Shown: positions 7,317-15,548, counted from the first letter of the stretch. The stretch: DNA of 64,000 nucleotides from Undibacterium paludis (GCF_022568815.1 NZ_JAKZHX010000001.1:1-64000), one strand, 5' to 3'. The notes: a model not told the origin generated them from the sequence alone. A program made the numbers and translations.

Positions 7317-8843
7317 TTACCTTTTAGGGCCACCGTTGGCGGCGCACATCGGGTTGCTTGGCAGTACACCCGTGTTGCAACCTTTGGTTTTCAGATTCAG
7401 TAAATTGAAAATGTGAGAAAGCCCGGCTGGCGGTAACTGAACTTTCACTGCCTCATTCAGTGACTGACCCCGACTCTTGCCATCCAGATTATGGCAACTG
7501 AAGCAATTGTACGGATTTTGAATATTGGAGACGCCATTTTGCACATAGGTTTCCATGCTATTGTTTGCGCCCGACAGCGACCCGACCTGTGCCTGCATTG
7601 AGGGCGGCAATGTCCCTCTTGCTGTCCATACATTGCCAACCAGTGAATAATTGGCCCACAATTTATTGGCGTCGCCCGCAGGCAACGCGGCCAGCATTTT
7701 TTGTATGGATAAATCCAGCGCCTGCAAATTGGCGGTACTTGGCTGTATGACGAACTTTTGGGTATCCGGGTCACAGATATAGCCAGGCGGCGGGGTGGAA
7801 CCACAATTCAGGTTGTTGGGCATGGTGCCAAGAGTCGGGTCACCCCAGGGGTGCATGGTGCAAACCTGGGTGGCTTTGCCTTCGGCATAATGATTGGTAG
7901 TACAGTTGCCGCCCGTGCAGTTGGGATTATAAAAAGTCCAGTTTCCACCTAAAGGTGGTTTGGCCTCTGTGTTGGAACAATACGGCGCATTATTGCGGTG
8001 TTCAAAAGTACCCCAGATAAACTCCGGCTGGGATGGTGTCTTGCTCACGATGTGCATGCCCACCAGTCCAAGATCTACATTCTCCATACAGTTTTTATCG
8101 GGCGCCTTAACCGAGCCTTTGGTGCTATAAAAGGTCTTGCTCGCCAGTTCGTCGGGCGTCAAAATTTTCCACGCGGTTTTCAATTCCGTTGATCCGGAAG
8201 GAAACGCCAGATTCGGGTACAGATTCGGAATGTCTACCACTTTGTAACCAGCCGGATCGACCAGATCGGGCGCCAGGCTTAAACTGCACTGCGCCTGATA
8301 CAAGCCACAACCCGTGATGAAGTCATAAGCTGGTTTATTGACCGACACGCCGTAAAATACCCGATTCAGCGATTTGTCGATCAATGGTTGCCCTACTCCC
8401 GCCTGCAAGGTCAGATTGGAAAAGACATAATTCTGTTTTAAGTTCTGCTTTAAGGTGGATGGCCCTTTGCAATAAGTCGGTTTGGGAACTTTTCCCCATG
8501 CAGTCGGGGTTTTGCCCGGATCAACAAAAATGCCATAGCTAGGCATAAAGGTTTCAAATTGCAGAACCTTGCTGCCCGTTGCTACCGGTTGCACCAGATA
8601 TAACATGGTCTGCCACATATACTGTTGAAAACTGCAGTTATCGGTATTCTGTACATCGACTGGCAAGGACGGGTTGCTGACCCATGTGGGACTGGCATTG
8701 CAGCTTGCGCTACCTTGGGTCTGGCTCTGTTGGGCCAGGCCAATTGAAGGAAGCACGGCAATGGCGCCTGTGACGGTAATTGCCATTGCAACGACAGCGG
8801 CCGAGCTTATTGAGAGACAGCGCTGCGGGATGATTTTTTTCAT
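7317..8843 (-). CDS. Exported protein with one c-type haem motif (CxxCH)
   Basis: 508-aa protein. The N-terminus MKKIIPQRCLS, a hydrophobic stretch of about 25 residues, and an AQQSQ junction form a Sec signal peptide (cleavage about residue 37). A single covalent haem site, CFSCH, lies at 447-451 near the C-terminus, followed by an LDGK segment as in c-type cytochromes. The body is rich in Cys, Pro and Asn and I do not recognise its fold. Two ATGs (8849, 8843) share the AAGGAAAGGA site; the second gives the more typical signal peptide. It is the first large gene of a pair with the VioB-N-like gene 33 bp downstream. Inference: a periplasmic redox partner or haem-dependent oxidase. The function is not established. 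Confidence 0.65.
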   Translation of the reverse strand: MKKIIPQRCLSISSAAVVAMAITVTGAIAVLPSIGLAQQSQTQGSASCNASPTWVSNPSLPVDVQNTDNCSFQQYMWQTMLYLVQPVATGSKVLQFETFMPSYGIFVDPGKTPTAWGKVPKPTYCKGPSTLKQNLKQNYVFSNLTLQAGVGQPLIDKSLNRVFYGVSVNKPAYDFITGCGLYQAQCSLSLAPDLVDPAGYKVVDIPNLYPNLAFPSGSTELKTAWKILTPDELASKTFYSTKGSVKAPDKNCMENVDLGLVGMHIVSKTPSQPEFIWGTFEHRNNAPYCSNTEAKPPLGGNWTFYNPNCTGGNCTTNHYAEGKATQVCTMHPWGDPTLGTMPNNLNCGSTPPPGYICDPDTQKFVIQPSTANLQALDLSIQKMLAALPAGDANKLWANYSLVGNVWTARGTLPPSMQAQVGSLSGANNSMETYVQNGVSNIQNPYNCFSCHNLDGKSRGQSLNEAVKVQLPPAGLSHIFNLLNLKTKGCNTGVLPSNPMCAANGGPKR

Positions 8844-8905
8844 GAACATTCCTTTCCTTGCGATAAAGAAACCTGCTGACAGAAGACAACCTCCTGCATA
8901 TCCAT

Positions 8906-9007
8906 TTACACCAACGCCGTATATCCAGGCCGCTCTGAGACAGTGCAGTGCAGCTCCCAACCATCGATCAACTGCCGTTTTTGATCATTCAGAAAAGAGT
9001 CAAGCAT
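8906..9007 (-). CDS. Possible 33-aa micro-ORF with strong ribosome-binding site
   Basis: Read by eye: ATG at 9007, stop TAA at 8906-8908. The purine-rich GGGAGGGGG lies seven to eight bases upstream of the ATG, stronger than most sites in this window. The peptide begins MLDSFLNDQKR and looks protein-like, with a mixed charged and hydrophobic composition. It lies 31 bp after the stop of the 59-aa micro-ORF and 62 bp before the haem-protein start. It might be a leader peptide, a small subunit or chance. No family is recognised. Confidence 0.3.
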   Translation of the reverse strand: MLDSFLNDQKRQLIDGWELHCTVSERPGYTALV

Positions 9008-9037
9008 CGTGGCGCCCCCTCCCGGCATTGACGCAGG

Positions 9038-9217
9038 TCAGGTCTTTGTCAGCACCATTTTTTTCGACGACCAGTCATGCTGAAATGGCAGGTGATCGTT
9101 TAGTTGCTCTCTACTGAGGAAGACCGTCTCGCTGCCGGTGATAACGATATCCGGGTCAATACCAGGGGAAGCATCGGCTGCACTTTGGACAACGCCGGGT
9201 AAGCTAATAGTGGACAT
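9038..9217 (-). CDS. Possible 59-aa micro-ORF upstream of the haem-protein operon
   Basis: Read by eye: ATG at 9217, stop TGA at 9038-9040. A weak AGAAG site precedes it. The peptide starts MSTISLPGVVQSA and contains DPDIVITGSETVFLS, a natural-looking composition with no membrane segment. It would be the first gene of a string: 59-aa ORF, 33-aa ORF, haem protein, VioB-N-like protein. Two 10-bp direct repeats at 9272-9293 lie in its presumed promoter region. No family recognised; conservation of the frame in relatives would decide. Confidence 0.35.
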   Translation of the reverse strand: MSTISLPGVVQSAADASPGIDPDIVITGSETVFLSREQLNDHLPFQHDWSSKKMVLTKT

Positions 9218-9686
9218 GGCTTCTCAAGTTTAATCGTGCGTCAAATAGGGAACGACTACGTTTAATTTCAATTTTCTTGAAACTTTTCTTGAAGCAATTG
9301 CTGGAACCTGAGGGTAGGAGGCTCCGTTAAAACTGTGATGCAAATCTCACCAATAGGATATGTGGCGAGACTCAACGACAAACTCAGGGATGAACAGGTT
9401 ATGATGCAAAATACACCATTATTTATATTTAATCAATTGATTTTTTTAAAACAAATTTCAACTGCTGATTGCGTACCTTCTAGACGGCTGTGTGCCAGAG
9501 AGGGGAAAAGGCGCAACGATATCGATACGTTGAGTTGGCAGCAAATTTATTGTATCGACGTTATGGTTGGCGGACCGGGTGAACGCTCTCTTGCGGCGCC
9601 TGAAGAAGGCATTGCGGATGCAACTGAAGCAATTTCGGCAGGGCTGCATTGAAGCAAGGTATTGCGAAAAATTGACGCAGCCCTCG
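9218..9686. other. Intergenic region
   Basis: I see no convincing gene. The end next to the micro-ORFs holds a direct repeat (9272-9293). A plus-strand frame of about 105 codons starting at 9335 lacks a ribosome-binding site and any motif, so it is not called. The rest is AT-rich. Confidence 0.4.
9272..9293. repeat. Direct repeat TTTTCTTGAA x2
   Basis: Identical 10-mers TTTTCTTGAA at 9272-9281 and 9284-9293, 12 bp from start to start. They lie 55 to 76 bp upstream of the minus-strand ATG at 9217, a suitable place for an activator or repressor binding as tandem monomers. Confidence 0.5.
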
Positions 9687-10496
9687 TCAGGCCACCATAT
9701 ACGTCAGGATGGCGCGCTGCACTGGCAGCAAGATCTGCTTTTGGTGATAACCAAAGAACCTGCTGCAAGTAGCCGGGTCAAAACCTATTTCACGGCCAAC
9801 AGAAAATGGTGGTGTAGGCAGCAGCCATGGATGGCCCAGGCTGGCCATGTGCTCTTGTGTCAATGACCAGGCATTGTCTTCAAAACTGGCGGGCCAGCTG
9901 TCGGTGATGAGTACATCAAGCTCCATGTCATCAACCTGCTCTGTTGCCGGCAAAGCGTGGTAGCGTACCTGCCCGGAGGGGCGATGAAATTCCTGCGGAC
10001 AAAAATGATGAACGGAAAAACCCAGCACCTCTGCCAGTTCATGCCATGAATGCAGGACATTGGTCAATGGTCCCCACAGACCTATCCTGAGTTTGCTGAT
10101 ATCACCGACCTGGTCATTGATATAGCAGGCGTCGGCCAACACTTCACAGGGATGACCAACACCTGACATGGCGTTGATCACCGGACGACTGGATGCCAGG
10201 GCAAATTCCTGCAGACGCTGGTGATTCGATTCACGCACCACATACAATTGATAATACGGGTCAAGATAGGCTGCCAGATCGCAGGCACGTTCGGATGTCT
10301 TCAACAAATTGGGCAACTCCGTAAATGCCAGCCCGAGCTCGCGAAAAGCCGCAATGAAGCTTGTGCGGGTTCGTATGCCATTACCCTCAAATGACCACGC
10401 CACAGTGCCATTGAGTGATGCGGCCGGCTGGTTTGCCAGCGCCCAGATGGCATGGATATCGTTTGCCTTGAGATCAGGGATTTGTATGAGCTTCAT
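9687..10496 (-). CDS. Atypical carbamoyltransferase (aspartate/ornithine carbamoyltransferase family)
   Basis: 269 aa, short for the family (usually 300-340). Recognisable landmarks are R42-T43-R44 in NGIRTRTSF, the carbamoyl-phosphate loop normally read as STRTR; H115-P116-C117 in SGVGHPCEVLAD, normally HPCQxLAD; and LLPTPPFSVGREI near the C-terminus, in place of the ornithine enzyme's HCLP loop. The loop serine, the Gln after HPC and the substrate-specific HCLP Cys are all altered, so the amino acceptor is not ornithine by motif. The start at 10496 fits the family N-terminus but has no clear ribosome-binding site; a longer form to 10559 is possible. It follows the zeta-toxin operon by 44 bp and may be the last gene of the same transcript. 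Confidence 0.65.
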   Translation of the reverse strand: MKLIQIPDLKANDIHAIWALANQPAASLNGTVAWSFEGNGIRTRTSFIAAFRELGLAFTELPNLLKTSERACDLAAYLDPYYQLYVVRESNHQRLQEFALASSRPVINAMSGVGHPCEVLADACYINDQVGDISKLRIGLWGPLTNVLHSWHELAEVLGFSVHHFCPQEFHRPSGQVRYHALPATEQVDDMELDVLITDSWPASFEDNAWSLTQEHMASLGHPWLLPTPPFSVGREIGFDPATCSRFFGYHQKQILLPVQRAILTYMVA

Positions 10497-10540
10497 AGAA
10501 TACGGGGCCGTGTCAGCAGCCGGGGATGAATCAAAGAGTA

Positions 10541-10789
10541 CTATTCTACCTTGCCACATGCTCGACGATTGCTGCGATGCTGGTGAATCAACACGGCGCC
10601 ACCGTCCTGGTCAAGCATGACAAGACTTGCCGACCAGGTTGATTTTTCATCTGCCCCGTTTTCGAGCGCAACGCCGTGCCGTTTCAAATGTCGCTGCAAT
10701 TTACGTGTATTACCAATACTATCAAGACCAATAGAAAACGCATCAAGTTGTATGACCGCTCCTGGCAACGCGAAATCCCTTGCCTGCAA
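10541..10789 (-). CDS. 82-aa protein of unknown function, third gene of the zeta-toxin operon
   Basis: Starts with TTG at 10789, one base from the toxin's TAA (10791-10793), with CGAGG just before it, so translation is probably coupled to the toxin. The peptide is basic and soluble, containing GNTRKLQRHLKRHG and LVMLDQDGGAVLIH, and looks like a real folded domain. I do not recognise a family. Its position could make it a second toxin modulator or an accessory factor. The non-ATG start adds some doubt. Confidence 0.5.
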   Translation of the reverse strand: MQARDFALPGAVIQLDAFSIGLDSIGNTRKLQRHLKRHGVALENGADEKSTWSASLVMLDQDGGAVLIHQHRSNRRACGKVE

Positions 10790-10790
10790 A

Positions 10791-11822
10791 TTACCTCGGT
10801 TTCTGCCCCGCAGCCTGAGCTACTGTCGCCGACAAGGGTTCTGGTGACCTCTCCAGCAAACGACTGGCCGGACTGACGGGCATGCTCAATAGTGTGGCGC
10901 CGTGCTTAGCCGTACTGGCGTCTGTCTTGTTATCAGCACCTGCATCGAGCACCTTGCCTGCCCCGCACATCTGCTGCGCCAATTGCCTGACCTCCTGCAA
11001 TTCAGTCTCGGGGGCATGCCGGCGCTCCATCGAAGTGGTGAGCTTTTCCCAGTCTTTGGCATAGGTTTGTACTTCACTGCTGTTCAAGGGGCGTTGCCGC
11101 TCGTGATTCAAAGACGGTACAGATGACGCCATGCCGGCATTATTTGCCGGTATCTCAAAATTGTCATACAACTTGGCCTTGCTACGATCAAAAACCTGTA
11201 AGTGTACAGACTCTTTAAGCTGCGCAGTCTCTATGGCCTGCAAGGTCTTGGGCAAACCGTCAAAAGCCAGTTTTTCGATCTGCGGCGGGACCCAGCGTGG
11301 GTTACCCTCTGCCTTGCCGTCTTCAAATCGCTTGAGCACACCCAGGTGACTGACTTCCGGTTGCACAGCCACTGCCCTTACTATCACGCGATACCCGGCA
11401 TCCTGCAAGCTGGTTATCTGATTCAGCGCCGCCTTGGTATTGCCCAGCGTCGTGTCAAACACGATATTGCGCCTGTTTTCTATTGCCGATGCGAATAATT
11501 CACGGCCCCAGGCGCCCGCGTCTGGTTGCGTCAAGTCTGCCGCGCTTTTTTCTGTGGCCGGATTTGTTTGCCATTCACGGTATCTGGGATGCACATCACG
11601 CAACTCATCTATATCGATGGTCACTGTTTTATCCGGGCCCAATTCCCGCATGGACATGTTGGATAACTGACTTTTCCCTGCCCCGGGTTGCCCCCCCAGG
11701 AAAATGGCAACAGGCTGCTCGCTTTGCCCTACTGCGCTGGTCGTATTGAGCATGTCTCTTTCAATGAATCGCTTGAAAAGCAGATCGTGCTCATCCTGCG
11801 ACAATTTCCCTTCATTGGCCAT
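10791..11822 (-). CDS. Zeta-toxin-family kinase
   Basis: 343-aa P-loop kinase of the zeta/PezT type. The Walker A motif GGQPGAGKS is at residues 43-51 (K50). It is followed by VTIDIDELRDVHPRY (D70/D72), the zeta substrate-side D-x-D-x-x-R signature, and NIVFDTTLGN (Walker B-like). Zeta toxins phosphorylate UDP-N-acetylglucosamine and so block peptidoglycan synthesis; relatives such as AvrRxo1 use NAD. The kinase core ends near residue 220; the last 100 or so residues are extra, predicted helical (RRHAPETELQEVRQLAQQM) and of unknown role. The start ATG overlaps the stop of the 98-aa partner gene (TAATG), as expected for a toxin-antitoxin pair. I infer intact catalytic residues. Confidence 0.85.
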   Translation of the reverse strand: MANEGKLSQDEHDLLFKRFIERDMLNTTSAVGQSEQPVAIFLGGQPGAGKSQLSNMSMRELGPDKTVTIDIDELRDVHPRYREWQTNPATEKSAADLTQPDAGAWGRELFASAIENRRNIVFDTTLGNTKAALNQITSLQDAGYRVIVRAVAVQPEVSHLGVLKRFEDGKAEGNPRWVPPQIEKLAFDGLPKTLQAIETAQLKESVHLQVFDRSKAKLYDNFEIPANNAGMASSVPSLNHERQRPLNSSEVQTYAKDWEKLTTSMERRHAPETELQEVRQLAQQMCGAGKVLDAGADNKTDASTAKHGATLLSMPVSPASRLLERSPEPLSATVAQAAGQKPR

Positions 11823-12118
11823 TATTGCCCCCTTGGGTTCAGGTCAGCATCTTGCCCCGCAGTTTCATGCTGTAGCTGTGCCCGGCGGACTTCCACTTCA
11901 TGCTCAGCTTCTTCAACCGTCATCAGTGTCACACGTTTGCGTGCAGCAAAAAGCGCCAGCAATTCATCCTCTACCCTGACCATCAGACCCAGATCCGGTA
12001 CATTCTTTTTTCGCTCGGCACTGAGTATTTCCGAGCGCAAGCTGATCAACGCACCGATCATGTCCTTCGCTTTGAGAGTTGCTTCTTCGAAACGCATTGT
12101 TTGTTCAAGATCGTTCAT
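11822..12118 (-). CDS. Partner (probable antitoxin) of the zeta-toxin kinase
   Basis: 98-aa protein, predicted all-helical and without an HTH. Its stop overlaps the toxin start by one base (TAATG). The order antitoxin then toxin, the size, and the expected three-helix bundle agree with epsilon- or Arc1-type partners that block the kinase's substrate pocket, although the sequence is not the classic epsilon. An internal motif MTVEEAEHEVEVRRAQL near the end is shared with the 99-aa orphan at 1948-2247. No strong ribosome-binding site is seen. Because it lacks a DNA-binding domain, regulation of this operon must lie elsewhere. Confidence 0.7.
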   Translation of the reverse strand: MNDLEQTMRFEEATLKAKDMIGALISLRSEILSAERKKNVPDLGLMVRVEDELLALFAARKRVTLMTVEEAEHEVEVRRAQLQHETAGQDADLNPRGQ

Positions 12119-12413
12119 TTTTATATCGCCATTCAGCTTTGTTGCTCATGTTGCTTATGTTGTTTATACATGCATCGCTGCCTGTATAGCCAGATATGCA
12201 TGCCAGGTCAGTGATTTTACTTTATATTTGCACAATATTTTCTAAATGTACTCTCAATGACCTGTTTCTTGCGCCAACTCACGCATTGATACGACAGTTT
12301 GCGAGCTGATTTGCGTCAACCGTGGCCATCAGGCTACACTGAATACCAGTTGAAATGCCCGGAACGGGCAAATAGCGGGGACACACACATGACATCATCA
12401 ATGTGAATATAAC
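12119..12413. other. Divergent intergenic region (toxin operon / eutB)
   Basis: About 295 bp separate the minus-strand toxin operon from plus-strand eutB. It must hold both promoters. I cannot point to a clear -35/-10 pair or an operator, and no eut regulator gene is adjacent. Confidence 0.4.
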
Positions 12414-13811
12414 GTGAACACACCAGCCTACACGCATCAGATCGGCAGCAAAACGTTTCACTTCCGCGATCTCAAGGACTTGATGGCCAAAGCCACGCCG
12501 GCCCGTTCCGGTGATTACCTGGCCGGTGTGGCCGCGAGTGACGCGCAGGAACGGGTGGTGGCGCAGATGTGTCTGGCCGAATTGCCGCTGACAATTTTCC
12601 TCAACGATCTGCTGGTTCCATATGAAGAAGATGAAGTCACGCGCCTGATCGTGGACAGTCACGATGCTGCAGCCTTTGTCCGCATCAGCCATCTGACGGT
12701 CGGCGATTTTCGCAACTGGCTGCTCAGCGACGAAGCCGACACAGCAACCCTGAGCGCTATCGCCATGGGCATTACGCCCGAGATGGCAGCCGCCGTCAGC
12801 AAGATCATGCGCAACCAGGACTTGATACTGGTCGCACAAAAGTGCCAGGTCACCAGCGCCTTCCGCAACACTATAGGCTTGCCCGGACGTCTGTCGAGCC
12901 GCCTGCAACCGAACCATCCGACGGACGACGCCACCGGTATCGCCGCCAGCCTGTTTGACGGCTTGCTGTATGGCTGCGGCGACGCCGTCATCGGTATCAA
13001 CCCTGCTACCGACAATGTGCCGCAAGTCATCAGGCTGCTGGGCATGCTCGATGAAATCATTACGCGTTACCACATCCCCACTCAGTCTTGCGTGCTGACC
13101 CATGTCACCAACACCATTGCCGCCATTGAGCGTGGTGCGCCGGTGGACCTGGTCTTTCAATCGATTGCCGGCACTCAGGCTGCCAACCGCAGCTTTGGCA
13201 TCAATCTTGACCTGCTGGCGACCGCCCAGGCTGCAGCCCTGTCGCTGGGGCGCGGTACTGTCGGCAATAATGTCATGTACTTTGAAACCGGCCAGGGCAG
13301 TGCCCTGTCTGCAGTTGCCCATCATGGCATGGACCAGCAAACCTGTGAGGCCCGCGCCTATGCCGTCGCAAGACGCTTCCAGCCACTGCTGGTCAACACC
13401 GTCGTCGGCTTCATCGGACCGGAATACCTGTACGACGGCAAGCAAATCATCCGCGCCGGTCTCGAAGATCATTTTTGCGGCAAACTCCTGGGCCTGCCCA
13501 TGGGCTGCGACGTCTGCTACACCAATCATGCCGAGGCAGACCAAAACGATGTCGATGTCTTGCTGACCTTGCTTGGCGTAGCCGGCTGTAGCTTTGTCAT
13601 GGGCGTACCAGGTTCTGACGACATCATGCTCAATTACCAGAGCACATCCTTCCATGATGTACTGTATGCGCGTCGCGCCCTGCAACTGGCGCCTGCCCCT
13701 GAATTTGAAGCCTGGTTGCGTCACATGCATATCCTCGCCGCAGACGCGCCGTTCAGCCTGCAGCAGGATTTGCCTGCGTTGTTCGAGCAAGCCCTGTTGC
13801 GCTTGAAATGA
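12414..13811 (+). CDS. eutB: Ethanolamine ammonia-lyase, large subunit
   Basis: 465-aa subunit of the adenosylcobalamin-dependent enzyme that converts ethanolamine to acetaldehyde and ammonia. Near-identical family blocks are visible: RSGDYLAGVAA (about 33-43), YEEDEVTRLI, GDAVIGINPATDN, HIPTQSCVLTHVT, YFETGQGSALSA (about 292-303), FIGPEYLYDGKQI, MGCDVCYTNHAEADQND and PGSDDIMLNYQ. Length matches E. coli EutB (about 453). The start is GTG at 12414; no ATG fits and the ribosome-binding site is weak. eutC follows after 46 bp. There are no shell proteins, aldehyde dehydrogenase, permease or EutR here, so this is the simple cytosolic form of the pathway. Confidence 0.97.
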   Translation: MNTPAYTHQIGSKTFHFRDLKDLMAKATPARSGDYLAGVAASDAQERVVAQMCLAELPLTIFLNDLLVPYEEDEVTRLIVDSHDAAAFVRISHLTVGDFRNWLLSDEADTATLSAIAMGITPEMAAAVSKIMRNQDLILVAQKCQVTSAFRNTIGLPGRLSSRLQPNHPTDDATGIAASLFDGLLYGCGDAVIGINPATDNVPQVIRLLGMLDEIITRYHIPTQSCVLTHVTNTIAAIERGAPVDLVFQSIAGTQAANRSFGINLDLLATAQAAALSLGRGTVGNNVMYFETGQGSALSAVAHHGMDQQTCEARAYAVARRFQPLLVNTVVGFIGPEYLYDGKQIIRAGLEDHFCGKLLGLPMGCDVCYTNHAEADQNDVDVLLTLLGVAGCSFVMGVPGSDDIMLNYQSTSFHDVLYARRALQLAPAPEFEAWLRHMHILAADAPFSLQQDLPALFEQALLRLK

Positions 13812-13857
13812 AATTGACATGAAATCCACATGAAGCGGACCTGGAGCTGAATCCATC

Positions 13858-14679
13858 ATGAGCAAATCCAAGCACCCTGTCCACGCCAATCCCTGGCAAG
13901 CACTGCGCCAGTTCACTGCCGCCCGCATTGCCCTGGGCCGTGTCGGCAACAGCCTGCCCACCACACCGCAACTGGATTTCCAGCTCGCGCACGCCCGCGC
14001 CCGTGATGCCGTCCATCTGGCGCTTGATGTAGAGGCACTGGCCGGTCTCTTGCGCAAATCAGGTACAGTACACGCCCTGCAATGCCTCAAACTGCATAGC
14101 GCCGCCGCTAATCGTCACAACTACCTGCAAAGACCTGACCTGGGCCGCCAACTTGACACCCCGTCTCGCCAGCAACTGTTGGACCTGCCCGCGCCTGCTG
14201 TCCCGTATGACCTTGGCTTCGTGATTGCCGATGGCTTGTCCGCCCTGGCAATAGCGCAAAACGCCGCAGCTTTTTTAGAAACCATGCTGCGCCGCCTGCC
14301 ACTTGACGAATGGCATATCGCCCCGTTCACCATCGTCAGCCAGGGTCGGGTCGCTGTTGCTGATGAAGTCGGCGAATTATTACAGGCCAGGTGTACCGTC
14401 ATCCTGATCGGTGAACGCCCCGGCCTGAGTTCCCCTGACAGCATGGGCATCTACCTGACCTGGGCACCCAGGGTCGGTCTCTCCGACGCCGCCCGCAACT
14501 GCATCTCCAATGTCAGGGCTGACGGCCTGTCGTACGAGACTGCCGCCGACAAACTGCACTACCTGTTGACACAAGCCCGCCTGCGTCAATTGTCGGGAGT
14601 GGAATTAAAAGATGAGACGACAGTTGAAACAGGTATCCAGACTATGTCACAAGCAAATTTCCTGCTTGGTTCGTGGTGA
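13858..14679 (+). CDS. eutC: Ethanolamine ammonia-lyase, small subunit
   Basis: 273-aa subunit that completes the cobalamin site of ethanolamine ammonia-lyase. Family blocks: [14 protein letters not shown] (about 22-35), [59 protein letters not shown] (about 181-200) and [22 protein letters not shown]. The N-terminus has a basic [12 protein letters not shown] leader typical of proteobacterial EutC. It is cotranscribed with eutB. A GGAG site lies about 12 bp upstream of the ATG. A convergent acetyltransferase gene follows. Confidence 0.97.
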   Translation: MSKSKHPVHANPWQALRQFTAARIALGRVGNSLPTTPQLDFQLAHARARDAVHLALDVEALAGLLRKSGTVHALQCLKLHSAAANRHNYLQRPDLGRQLDTPSRQQLLDLPAPAVPYDLGFVIADGLSALAIAQNAAAFLETMLRRLPLDEWHIAPFTIVSQGRVAVADEVGELLQARCTVILIGERPGLSSPDSMGIYLTWAPRVGLSDAARNCISNVRADGLSYETAADKLHYLLTQARLRQLSGVELKDETTVETGIQTMSQANFLLGSW

Positions 14680-14762
14680 GTCGCCCGAAAAGCACAGAAC
14701 AGCAACGCTGTGATTGTGCACGGTCAATCTGCGTCTTGATATGATCGATACCTGGCGTCGCA

Positions 14763-15227
14763 TCAGACAGGAAAGCTGCTTGTCCCGCAAGCAAATGATT
14801 TCTTGAAACGCAAACTGGTTACCTCATAACCGAGGTGCTCATAAAACAAATGTGCATTAAGCAGTTTTTTGTTGCTGGTGAGTTCTACCAGACCGCAGCC
14901 TTTGGCCAGCAAAGCCTGTTCGCCTGCTTCAACAAGCATACGACCTACGCCGCTACCACGTTCTTTTGCTGTAACCACCAGTGCAGACAGACGGCCAACT
15001 GGTGCCGGGCGGTGTAGCACCGGCATCATATGGATAGTCAGTAGTCCAACTACTACGCCATCCTTGACGGCGACGAGAATAAGCTCTTTTTGCATCAAGC
15101 CTTGCAACCGCTCAACAACTTCAGCAACAGATGTCGGAAACCCCAGCTCATCGAGCAATCCGGCCAATGCCAATGCGTCTTCGAGAATTGCAACGCGGAT
15201 ATGAATGGCTGGCCTGACTGCTTGCAT
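14763..15227 (-). CDS. GNAT-family N-acetyltransferase
   Basis: 154-aa acetyltransferase. The acetyl-CoA-binding loop is clear in LSALVVTAKERGSGVGRMLVEAGE (the RGSGVGRML part is the R-x-x-G-x-G motif). The second half carries ELTSNKKLLNAHLFYEHLGYE, the usual FYE-x-x-GY end of the fold. The N-terminal IRVAILEDALALAGLLDELGF matches the first strand and helix. The substrate is unknown. It is convergent with eutC, and its start region faces the remnant MCP fragment at 15245-15394. Confidence 0.9.
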   Translation of the reverse strand: MQAVRPAIHIRVAILEDALALAGLLDELGFPTSVAEVVERLQGLMQKELILVAVKDGVVVGLLTIHMMPVLHRPAPVGRLSALVVTAKERGSGVGRMLVEAGEQALLAKGCGLVELTSNKKLLNAHLFYEHLGYEVTSLRFKKSFACGTSSFPV

Positions 15228-15548
15228 AGATATCTCCGTAAGGTGTGATTACTGTCCCAACTTTAGCACATCAGCTATTGGAGATGGTCGGCCAGTTCAA
15301 ACTCAATGAGCTGGTGCAGACTGCGAAGTCAGAACTCAAGGCAGTCCAGAGCCAGAACAAAAAAATGCAGCGAGCCTGCCTGCTATCCCCATGAACCGGA
15401 TCATGCGTTGAACCCTGCATTGAAGGGCCAGCCAGATGAGTCTGAAGGGGCAAAGGCTGCTCAATACTGTTAGCGAAACAATGGATTTGTGGCATGCCAA
15501 TACCAATTTCAGCTATAGTTTAAGGCAGACCGCATTAAGAGGAAAATC
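15228..15548. other. Intergenic region with a coding remnant
   Basis: No intact gene. A plus-strand open stretch at 15245-15394 reads like the 3' end of a chemotaxis receptor and is listed separately. The remainder leads into the ribosome-binding site of the 79-aa gene. Confidence 0.4.
15245..15394 (+). pseudogene. Possible 3'-end remnant of a methyl-accepting chemotaxis protein
   Basis: Reading the plus strand in the frame of 15245 gives 49 codons before TGA (15392-15394). The segment LAHQLLEMVGQFKLN matches the C-terminal helix end of MCP signalling domains: the MCP encoded at 45648-47363 has [14 protein letters not shown] at the same place. It is followed by a Lys/Gln-rich helical tail. 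There is no receptor or signalling domain upstream; the opposite-strand acetyltransferase starts at 15227. I read it as the eroded end of a deleted MCP gene. It could be chance, as it is short. Confidence 0.35.

Noticed and set aside
9335-9652. 105-codon plus-strand frame in the gap before the carbamoyltransferase gene
   Set aside because: No ribosome-binding site, no motif; composition looks random.
12279-14090. 603-codon open frame on the minus strand opposite eutB and eutC
   Set aside because: The eutBC reading on the plus strand is supported by long family blocks. The antisense frame has no motif and no ribosome-binding site; long shadows like this are common opposite GC-rich coding DNA.
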